Below are positions 18,558 to 26,900 of a stretch of DNA of 32,554 nucleotides, piece by piece; the stretch's first letter is position 1; each line of letters begins with the position of its first letter. The notes beneath the pieces were generated by a model, which made no database searches, was not told where the DNA came from, and was given only the letters and a program-made list of their open reading frames with translations. Source of the stretch: Lachnospiraceae bacterium. Its GTDB lineage: Bacteria; Bacillota; Clostridia; Lachnospirales; Lachnospiraceae. The stretch covers positions 1-32,554 of the forward strand of contig JAIKZU010000007.1 in assembly GCA_024681985.1 (NCBI GenBank), read 5' to 3'. The translations under genes and the position numbers were made by a program.

Positions 18558-19752
18558 CCATGATCTCTCTCAGTTTTAAAAACAGAGCAGAAAAACTGTA
18601 TTTATCTTCCCAAATCTTATAAGCCCGCTCCCCCATGTCTTCCATTTCCTCCATGTTCATCTGAGAAAGCATTTCCGGTATCCCGGCAGCGCCTCGTTTT
18701 TTATAAAACAAAAGGGCTTTATTTTTGACGATATCCTCGTCAAAACTTCGGGACATATTGGATATGGTCACACAGCCGTTGGCAAAAGCGGAACTGACCC
18801 GATCATGCATAGCGCATTGAAACGCAGGATTGATATCCAGCAGGAATTTGTGCATGGCCATGATCTCCAGGCTTCGTTCCATCGTGCACCCATCCAGGAT
18901 CTCTACGTTTGGATAGCGAGACAGAGGCGTTTCTCTCCAACCTTCTCCCACCACCCGCATGGGGCTTCCCGTCTCTGCGATCCGGGACAGGATCTCCAGG
19001 CGGTTTGCATTTCGCCTTTTTTGATCCACCAAAAACATGGCGTTTAACAATTCCGGAAAGCCGGACATTTCATACACGTCCGCAATGTATTCCTCTACGT
19101 CACTTTCTCTGTCGCTTTCCGCATATCTTTTTAACAGGCCAAGGACGCAGTCCTCCATCCCTTCTTTTTCATCGTCCCACAGATCATATACGTCCAGAGC
19201 CAGCTGATAGGTGGCGTTGTTCAGTTGGTTCCGAAGTCCCATGATCCGATGTTCCAGTTTGTCATCCATGATGTAAGTGCCCATGAAAAGGATCTCATCT
19301 TTTCTTTCCCGGAAGGGAATATGCGCCAGGGCCTTCGATCCTCCCAGGGGCAAAAGTTCCACACCGGAGAGGTTGGGATAGTATTTTTTCATATAAGCAC
19401 AGTGCTGCCGGTCAATGCCGATTGCATGGTACCGGCGGATGGGAAACACCAGCCCGGGATGATGATACAGGGGGTGATCCACAATATAGTTAAAAAAAGG
19501 GGCATCCATCAAATTTAAGATCCTCTCCCCCTTTTCGTCCACCAAGTAGGGCAGCCGGGAATTGATATCCAGTATGGCATCATAGGGCTTTCCGATCTGC
19601 TCACTCAAAGCAGAAAAATCCGCCTCTTCCCCGGGGAAGTCAAGGCGGACCGTTTCAATCCCATTTTTCTCAGCCTCCTCCTGTATGCGGTTCAAAAAGA
19701 AGGAGCCAGAAAAATAACATAATTCTCTTGTGCCTGCCATCAGCAATCTCAT
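18544..19752 (-). CDS. CgeB-like glycosyltransferase family protein
   Basis: 402 aa; C-terminal region ILDGCTMERSLEIMAMHKFLLDINPAFQCAMHDRVSSAFANGCVTISNMSRSFDEDIV resembles CgeB-type/GT4-like glycosyltransferases. Confidence 0.6.
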   Translation of the reverse strand: MRLLMAGTRELCYFSGSFFLNRIQEEAEKNGIETVRLDFPGEEADFSALSEQIGKPYDAILDINSRLPYLVDEKGERILNLMDAPFFNYIVDHPLYHHPGLVFPIRRYHAIGIDRQHCAYMKKYYPNLSGVELLPLGGSKALAHIPFRERKDEILFMGTYIMDDKLEHRIMGLRNQLNNATYQLALDVYDLWDDEKEGMEDCVLGLLKRYAESDRESDVEEYIADVYEMSGFPELLNAMFLVDQKRRNANRLEILSRIAETGSPMRVVGEGWRETPLSRYPNVEILDGCTMERSLEIMAMHKFLLDINPAFQCAMHDRVSSAFANGCVTISNMSRSFDEDIVKNKALLFYKKRGAAGIPEMLSQMNMEEMEDMGERAYKIWEDKYSFSALFLKLREIMEKRK

Positions 19753-19753
19753 G

Positions 19754-20623
19754 TCAGTAAGATATCACCTCTGCACCGTCTTCAGTGATGTAGATCTGGT
19801 ACTCCCACTGGGCGGAAGGCATTCCGTCCATGGTATAGACTTCCCAGTGATTTTCTCTGTCGGTATAGATCTGCTCGGTACCCATATTGATCATGGGTTC
19901 AATGGTAAACATCATACCGGGGACGATGAGCATATCCTCTCCGGCATTACTGCAATAACCTACCCAGGGCTCTTCATGGAATTCCAGTCCCACGCCGTGT
20001 CCGCCGATCTCCCGCACCACGGAATAGCCATTCTCTTCCGCATGCTCGTGGATGACCTGAGCCATATCCCCCAAAAATCCCCAAGGCTTTACGGCAGCCA
20101 GTCCCAGATCGCAGCACTCCTTTGTGACTTCTACCAGACGACGCTTTTCTTCGCTGACATTCCCGATCATAAACATCCGGGATGAATCCGAAAAATACCC
20201 GTCCAGTATGGTAGAGCAGTCCACATTGATGATATCACCGTCCTTAAGCACCACATCCTTTGAAGGAATGCCGTGGCAGACCTGATCATTCACGGAGGTG
20301 CATACGCTTTTGGGAAAGCCCTCGTAATTTAAAGGTGCCGGGATCCCTCCCATCTTCGTGGTAGTCTCATATACGATATCATCGATCTCCTGGGTGTTCA
20401 TACCGGCGGTGATGGCTTTTCCCACCTCATCCAGACAGGCCATGTTGATGACAGCAGATTCTTTGATCTTTGCCACCTGCTCCGGTGTCTTGATGATCTT
20501 GTGACCGGGAACCGTATGTCCCTTTAAGGCAAAGGCCTTGATCCGCTTGTCAAAAGCCTCATGGCACATTTTGTATTTTTTTCCGCTGCCACACCAGCAG
20601 GCATCATTTCTTCCTAATTTCAT
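19754..20623 (-). CDS. map: Type I methionine aminopeptidase with N-terminal SEC-C zinc motif
   Basis: 289 aa: [21 protein letters not shown] followed by the MetAP catalytic domain (HGIPSKDVVLKDGDIINVDCSTILDGYFSDSSRMF, GHGVGLEFHEEP, MMFTIEPMI). Confidence 0.95.
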   Translation of the reverse strand: MKLGRNDACWCGSGKKYKMCHEAFDKRIKAFALKGHTVPGHKIIKTPEQVAKIKESAVINMACLDEVGKAITAGMNTQEIDDIVYETTTKMGGIPAPLNYEGFPKSVCTSVNDQVCHGIPSKDVVLKDGDIINVDCSTILDGYFSDSSRMFMIGNVSEEKRRLVEVTKECCDLGLAAVKPWGFLGDMAQVIHEHAEENGYSVVREIGGHGVGLEFHEEPWVGYCSNAGEDMLIVPGMMFTIEPMINMGTEQIYTDRENHWEVYTMDGMPSAQWEYQIYITEDGAEVISY

Positions 20624-20645
20624 CTTTTCTTCTTTCTATTTCTTT

Positions 20646-21341
20646 TTACTTATCAAACTTTAACACTTCGTCGTGGACGAGGGTAACATTTCCCACATTC
20701 ACGCGATCCCAGACCCGCTTTTTGACCTTTACCTTGTGCTCCTTTAGAAGCTGCTCATAATCATAGCCGTCGTAATTGTACGCCGCATAGGTGGTGTTTT
20801 TTTTCTCGGCCAGTTTCCTTTGATACTTCTCCGCCAGCGCGATCTCCTTCATGGTCTCGTTCATCACTTCGAAGGAGGTGGGCAAGCGATCCCGCTGTAC
20901 ATCCAAAAGGTCTTCCCAGAAATCCGTTCGACGATTTTCCAAAGCTGCCGCTTCCTCTGCGTTCAGCACCATGTTTTCCTGCAATGCCGCCCGATAAAAG
21001 ATCCGGTCGTGGATGGCCATGTTCATGGCGGTTTCCTTTGCCATGGTCTGGTTAAAGGTCTGGTTGGTGTGGATGTTCCAGAATGCTCTGGTGTTGTCCT
21101 TGTCGTAGATGCGGGCGTCCTGTTCCACGGCGCATTCCACGTAGGTGACGTAGAAGGCCAGGTCGGAGAGGGTCATCTCTTCGCCGTCCACCACAACACA
21201 TACATCATCTAAATGTTCTTTATAGTCTATGTTCTGTCTGCCCCGGAAACCGAATAAAGCTACCAGGAGCAATGCGGCGAATAATAAGACAATTATTATG
21301 ATGCGGATGATGTATTCTTTACGCATTATTATTTCACCCAA
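20646..21341 (-). CDS. Membrane-anchored protein resembling the SurA/PrsA N-terminal region but lacking a rotamase domain
   Basis: 231 aa; N-terminal TM helix IIRIIIIVLLFAALLLVALFGF followed by VCVVVDGEEMTLSDLAFYVTYVE (foldase-N-like). Likely start MRKEYII a few codons inside. Confidence 0.5.
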   Translation of the reverse strand: MGEIIMRKEYIIRIIIIVLLFAALLLVALFGFRGRQNIDYKEHLDDVCVVVDGEEMTLSDLAFYVTYVECAVEQDARIYDKDNTRAFWNIHTNQTFNQTMAKETAMNMAIHDRIFYRAALQENMVLNAEEAAALENRRTDFWEDLLDVQRDRLPTSFEVMNETMKEIALAEKYQRKLAEKKNTTYAAYNYDGYDYEQLLKEHKVKVKKRVWDRVNVGNVTLVHDEVLKFDK

Positions 21342-21391
21342 AAGCCCTCGGTATGATGTTGTTCGTTCATTCGGGACGCTCTCGCTCTGAG

Positions 21392-21444
21392 AAAAAACGT
21401 AGCGGTACTAAACTCACTTCGTTCGTTAAGTGCCGACGTTTTTT
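21392..21444. terminator. Long inverted repeat AAAAAACGT...ACGTTTTTT, likely bidirectional terminator
   Basis: AAAAAACGT (21392-21400) pairs with ACGTTTTTT (21436-21444); inner GCGGTACT/AGTGCCG pairs with G-U wobble. Confidence 0.7.
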
Positions 21445-21493
21445 ACAGCCCTCATTGAACGAAAACACATCCCTTCGGGCTTAATTCTCTCTG

Positions 21494-22642
21494 CTATACA
21501 ACTCGTCGTATTGCCAGTATCTTCCGGCAGGTGACGGAACGGTTTGCCGTGATACCGGCACGAGTACTCTGGGCCTCCACGATGACGCCACCGCCGGCGT
21601 AGATCCCCACGTGACCGGAGTAGCATACGATGTCGCCGGCCTGGATATTGTTATAACTTACCGCCTGTCCTACGGATCGCAGGGCACCGGAGTTTCGACT
21701 GCCGGAAAGGTTGATGCCAAAATGCTTGTACACTTCTACCACGAAACCGGAGCAATCACATCCCTCCGTCAGAGAGTTTCCTCCCCACACATAGGGATTC
21801 CCCACAAACTGCTGGGCGTAGGCTACTACCGAAGATCCGCTGACATTGGTCACGGGACTGGGATTTGCATCCACCACTCCGGTGTCCGTATTGTCTTCGT
21901 TGAATTCACTGCTTCCGGAGGAGGGAGTCACCATGGCGGCATTCCGTCGTGCTTCCTCCGCTGCCTTTCGAGCTGCTTCCTCTGCTGCCTTTCTGCGAGC
22001 TTCTTCCTTTGCTTTTTCCAACTGCACCGCGAAGTCATCCATCTGGTTTTCTTTTGCGGCGATCATGCTGTCTAAGGAAGTACGCTTGGCAGCCAGGGAA
22101 GCCTTTTGGCTCTCCAAAGATGCCTTTTGGGTCTCGATCTCGGACTGCATATTTTCAATCTCGATCTGGGTGGCCCGGAAGGTCTCCAAAAGGTTTCGGT
22201 CATATTCATAAACGGAGTTTGCATACTCCACGCGGTTGATAAAGTCACTTAAACTGCCAGACTCCAGCAATATGGTCAAAAGGCTCTGTTCTCCCCGCTC
22301 GTACATGTACTTCATGCGTAGCTTCATGGCCTGGTATTGTTTTTCTTCCGATTCCTGGGCTGCTGCCAGTTCCACTGCCAGGTCTTCCAGTTCCGCCTCA
22401 CAGTTGGCAATATCGGTTTCCAACACGTCGATCTCCGTAAGGAGACTCACCAACTCCGAATCCAGGGCGTTGATCTCCTTTTGCAGATCGGACATATCTT
22501 TTTCAATTTCCCTGACGGACTTCGCCGCATAGGAGATGCTGTCAAAAGAAGCAAGAACGATCCCTGCCGAAAGGATCAGCGCGACCAGATGTTTCATCCG
22601 AAAGTGGGTTTGAATCATAATCTGTGGTTCTCCAATTTCCAT
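21494..22642 (-). CDS. Secreted coiled-coil NlpC/P60 peptidoglycan hydrolase (PcsB/CwlO-like)
   Basis: 382 aa; signal peptide MKHLVALILSAGIVLASFDSISYAA, long coiled coil, C-terminal NlpC/P60 domain (NPYVWGGNSLTEGCDCSGFVVEVYKHFGINL...GDIVCYSGHVGIYAGGG). True start probably an internal Met (MIQTHFRMKHLV or MKHLV). Confidence 0.93.
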   Translation of the reverse strand: MEIGEPQIMIQTHFRMKHLVALILSAGIVLASFDSISYAAKSVREIEKDMSDLQKEINALDSELVSLLTEIDVLETDIANCEAELEDLAVELAAAQESEEKQYQAMKLRMKYMYERGEQSLLTILLESGSLSDFINRVEYANSVYEYDRNLLETFRATQIEIENMQSEIETQKASLESQKASLAAKRTSLDSMIAAKENQMDDFAVQLEKAKEEARRKAAEEAARKAAEEARRNAAMVTPSSGSSEFNEDNTDTGVVDANPSPVTNVSGSSVVAYAQQFVGNPYVWGGNSLTEGCDCSGFVVEVYKHFGINLSGSRNSGALRSVGQAVSYNNIQAGDIVCYSGHVGIYAGGGVIVEAQSTRAGITANRSVTCRKILAIRRVV

Positions 22643-22691
22643 AAATATACAACATAAATATAGTAAAAATGGGAAGAAATAGCAAGGAAAA

Positions 22692-22728
22692 CAAAAGAGT
22701 ACCTGCCTTGTGACTACGGTACTCTTTA
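22692..22728 (-). terminator. Intrinsic terminator of veg
   Basis: Minus strand AAAGAGTACC-gtagtcacaaggca-GGTACTCTTTTGTTTT. Confidence 0.85.
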
Positions 22729-22748
22729 TCCTCTCCTATTCTGTTGTA

Positions 22749-22991
22749 TCAGCACAACTTCATCCGAATCTCTTTCGTGATGATGTCCGTATAGCTGAAA
22801 GATAAAAGCTGTGCAGGGTGGTCTTCCTGTTCATCGTCCACCAGGATGGTAAACACGCTGGGATATGCTTCCTGGATCACACCCTTCTGGATATCAACCT
22901 TGTTGCGGCCTCTGTCCAACTGAATCATTACTTCGCTTCCGCACTGCTGCTGAACGGATGCCCGCACCTTGTCGAAATCTTTCTGCTCCAT
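22749..22991 (-). CDS. veg: Veg family protein
   Basis: 80 aa, VIQEAYPSVFTILVDDE...LSFSYTDIITKEIRM matches the Veg family pattern (G..EAYPSVF...SYTD..T). Confidence 0.9.
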   Translation of the reverse strand: MEQKDFDKVRASVQQQCGSEVMIQLDRGRNKVDIQKGVIQEAYPSVFTILVDDEQEDHPAQLLSFSYTDIITKEIRMKLC

Positions 22992-23016
22992 GATGAAATT
23001 TTACCTCCTACTCGCC

Positions 23017-23071
23017 TTTGCACTTTGCGGTGCAAAAAGCACTCTCGCATGACTGTGCATAATGCACGGTC
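23017..23071 (-). promoter_or_regulatory. Structured 5' leader of veg (two hairpins)
   Basis: Inverted repeats TTTGCAC/GTGCAAA (near 23021-23035) and ACTGTGCAT/ATGCACGGT (near 23052-23070) between the promoter and SD. Confidence 0.55.
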
Positions 23072-23083
23072 ACACCGAGGAAC

Positions 23084-23112
23084 AGTATACCACCATCACT
23101 TTCGTTTGTCAA
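23084..23112 (-). promoter_or_regulatory. Consensus sigma-A promoter of veg
   Basis: Minus strand TTGACA (23112-23107), 17-bp spacer, TATACT (23089-23084). Confidence 0.9.
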
Positions 23113-23124
23113 AGCGTTGAAGCG

Positions 23125-23988
23125 CTAAAAATGTAATGTATATCGCCGGTCAACCCGTACCGGATCACACTCCACTGTATCCAGCAGTTTTCTTCCGCCC
23201 CCGGAAAGGGTCTGCATAAACACGGGGGTATCCCCGGAATAATCTTCCAGTCCCTTTTGGACTGCATCATGTAGGAGTTTCATCAGTACCATGGGGGTAT
23301 CCGTGCAATTGGCCAGACCCGGTACAAAAAGTCGCTCCTCTTCTTTTTTTTCAACGACGATATAAGCCAATAGTTTTTCGTCCTTCATACAGATGGTGCT
23401 GCACTTTTGATCGACGGCAGCACCGAGAAACCCATCCTCCGGAAGCGGCAGGCCCTTCAATTTTGCCTGCTTCTGCGCCTTTTCCAACAGAGCCCTGTCC
23501 ATCTGCGAAAAAGAGGGTAAAAGATCCCTGCCGAACTCTCGTTGAAAGAGCCTTCCGGAGGCAATTCGTCCCAGATCCGTACGAAATACCTGTCGATCCG
23601 ATTCCTCCTGCAAAAAGCCATATGCCTCCAACATGGCACAAAGGCTCTCGTGCTCTTCATCACTTATGATCAATCCCAAAGACACGCATTTAGCAAAAGT
23701 GCCCAACCCCTCGAAAAGTGTATCCACCAGTTTTTTCCCAATCCCTTTTTTCCTGTACTCCGGGGATACATACAGAGAAATGATCTCAAAGGCACTCCCT
23801 TTTAAAAATCCGCAAAGGGCTCCACAAGCTGTAGTACCCGCAACATAGCCCAAGGCAGTGACCGGTTCTCCGGTTTTTATCAAGGTATGGGCATTGGGTA
23901 GCAGAAAGGGCGCAAAACGATCCGCGTTCTTTGGAGTCACAAGGCATACACCGCCGGAGGAAACTCCTTTTTCTTCTTTTTCAATCAT
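23125..23988 (-). CDS. Tandem GNAT-like protein: canonical N-terminal GNAT acetyltransferase plus degenerate second domain
   Basis: 287 aa; IISLYVSPEYRKKGIGKKLVDTLF is a canonical GNAT motif A; C-terminal half parallels the 291-aa and 460-aa proteins. Confidence 0.8.
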   Translation of the reverse strand: MIEKEEKGVSSGGVCLVTPKNADRFAPFLLPNAHTLIKTGEPVTALGYVAGTTACGALCGFLKGSAFEIISLYVSPEYRKKGIGKKLVDTLFEGLGTFAKCVSLGLIISDEEHESLCAMLEAYGFLQEESDRQVFRTDLGRIASGRLFQREFGRDLLPSFSQMDRALLEKAQKQAKLKGLPLPEDGFLGAAVDQKCSTICMKDEKLLAYIVVEKKEEERLFVPGLANCTDTPMVLMKLLHDAVQKGLEDYSGDTPVFMQTLSGGGRKLLDTVECDPVRVDRRYTLHF

Positions 23989-23999
23989 TTTACATCCTC

Positions 24000-26900
24000 C
24001 TAACTCGTAAGCTTGCCGTAGATCTGCATGGCACTTTCACTGTCCGTTTTTCCGATCAGATCTTCCAGCCCAAGAACCGCCAAAACACATCGGGACACGT
24101 TTTTCGTCTCCTCTAGGGGATTATAATCCCCGGCAGAGAACATGAGGGCGTGTACCATCTCCAGTCCCGTGTGGTTCACCAGTTCCTCTTCGGACTCGAA
24201 GCCTCTGGAAATACGCATCAGTTTAGCGTCGCTCATGTCCTTTACTCTGGCACCTAATCCCGTAATCTTTGGCATGTTATCACGAACAGCCTGCACCTGC
24301 CTTTGGCCGGGTCCGCTGTAATAATCCTCCATGCCCTTGTGGTCTGCCAGACAGTGATGGAAAAAGGAGATCATCTTTGCCGCACCGTTTACGATATCCT
24401 CTAACGCTTCGCCGCTGATACCGGCGCCAAAGATATCTCCGGAGATCTTTGCAGCGGTACCCAGGATCGCTCCGGTGGAGACGATGACTTCCTCCTTTTT
24501 TCTGTCCTTTGAGAAAGTAACGGAAAGGGTCGTCAGCCCCGCATTTGTCTTTCTGGCCCGGTCAAAGGTCTCTTTCTGTTCCTCGGTCTCACTGCGGCGA
24601 CTTTTCGCTATGGCTTTTTCGTCCTTTTGCCTGTCTGCAGCCGTCTTTCCCGCCGCCTCATCCAACTGCCGCATACCCTGTACCGACTGATAGATATCCA
24701 TCATGGCGGAGATGCTCTTGGCACCGTCGGAAACATAACCGGTGATGTCTTCTCCGTACTCCTCCCAGAAGTCTCCGAATTTTTCCGCACCTTTCATCAG
24801 CTTGCCCTTCGTGGAGTCCGACATCCACTTAAAGAGAGACTCCACATCTCCGGCGATATTGTCCAGGCTTGCGTCCAGTTTCTCGCTTCCCTTGGTGTAT
24901 ACCTTCATGATGAAGGAGGACATTTCCTGTCCCAGGAGTCTGGCCATATCCGCCTCGCTTCCCTTCATCGTTTCATCCCATTTTTCCTTTTCATCTGGAT
25001 AATCCGCCATCTTATCAAGGGCATCGCTGAACAGGGACAGCATTCGATCGCACATTCCCGGTTCCGGTTCCAGCTCGTGCTTTGCCAGGATCTCCTCCAA
25101 AGGAGTCTTTTCTTTTTCTTTCTCCTCAAAGGGCTCCTGTGCGGCTTCGTTTATGTCTTTCATAGCACCCCGTGCCGTAAAGAACAGGGTTGTCATTTCC
25201 TTGATAAAGCTCTGCTCTTCCTCGTCCTGCTGCTCTTCCTTTGTCTCCTCTTCATCCTCCTCTTCCTCTTCTTCTTCTGCCTGCTCATATTCCAGATGGG
25301 TGAAAACGCTGTTGATCCGGTTCATGGTTTCTACGGAAAGCACTTTTGCGGCGATGCCCTGTAGGGTATCCACTTGCAACGTCTCTGCCACTTTATCTCC
25401 TGCCTCTTTTCCCACAAACCGTAGGAACCTGCTGCCGGTCCGGTGGATGTTCTGCCGCATAAACGCAGTGTCCATGGACATCCGTCCCGTAGAGGCGATG
25501 TCCCCCATGGCCCGGTGGAGCTCCATGTCTCCCGCAGTCATTTCCATCTCCGCTTTTGCACGATGTACCAGCTGCAGAGCTCTGGCAAAAAGCTTCCAGT
25601 CAATGGCGGTCTTTCTCTGGAAGAGATACATCTTCTCCCCCGCCCGGTAGTCCTCTATATCCTTTCCCTGCTGCAAAAAGTCCATGCTGTCATCCATCTG
25701 GGTGGAAAGGAGGGAATGCATGGCATTGTAGACTGTGGCCCGACCCACCGTCATTTGCGAAGTGCCTCCCCGGGAGGATTCCATAAACTCGTCGATAAGG
25801 GCATCTCTGCCTTCGGGATTCACATAGTCTCTTTCACCCCGGCCCACAATGTTCCAATACAGGTTCACCTTGGAAATATCCAGCACGTCCCTGTGCTCCA
25901 GTGCCCGAAAGAACAGGGCTCTCTCCTTATCATCTAAAGCATAGTAACCCGCCAAAAGAGCGGCCCGTTCATCACCGGCACTTCCCTTTACGAAATCCTG
26001 GTTAATAAAGGCACCCAGCTGGTTTTCAAACATCTCCCTGTCGTAGGATCCCTTTTTCTTTTCGAAGCCTTCCAGATCCTTTAGGGCTTTTTTCGATTCC
26101 TCATTGCCCACGGTTTTTATGAAATCACGCCGGATGACCTTTCGTCTGTTCTGCTCTTTGGTGATCTCATCCAGCATATCCAGACCCCGGCCGATGAGAT
26201 CCCAGTCAAAGACGGTATTTCGCTCCAGAGCTTTCGGGGAAAAATCTTCTTTTTTGATCTCTCTGCCGGAAAAGTTGACATCGTCCCGCAGCTGAAAACT
26301 CAAAGCGGAAAGGATGGCCTTTTTAAGGTGACCGGGCTTTTCGGCGCGCCTTTGCATGCCCTGGCCCATGAGTTCATCCAAAAAGAACCCCCGCACCGCC
26401 ATCCGCTTTTCCTCATCCACATGACCGATGATCTTTTTTTCGGATCCCTCAGCCGAGATCTGCCGGTCGGAAAAGTCCAGAATATTTCTGTCCTGCAGCA
26501 CTTCTACAAGCTTCCATAATTCGTCGCCCTCCACCAGCTTTTGAAACCGCTCCTTCGTCTCCTTTTTGACTTTGGCTTTCGGATCTTCCATTTCCTTTAC
26601 CAGAGCCTGTCGGAAATCTTCTACGGTGGAAATGTCTTTTTCTTTCAGATAGGTGAGCTGCGGCATGCCTGCTGCCTTGTTGGCCGCTACGATGGAGGTG
26701 GCGCCATCGCTCAATACCTTTTTATCCACAGATCTGGATCTTTGGATCTCATCCCTACGGCCCATGAGAAGCTTTGTAAACTCCAAGGCTTCGTCGAAGG
26801 CGGCTTTGTTGTATTTTACCCCCTTCTCTTTGGAATCTTCCTTTTGCAAGTGGCTTAAGGCCAGATCGTAATCGATGAAGCCGTCGATATCTTCACCTTC

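Noticed and set aside
24627-25364. 245-aa plus-strand hydrophobic ORF antisense to the giant gene
   Set aside because: Its Leu/Phe-rich stretch is the complement of the Glu-rich tract; spurious.
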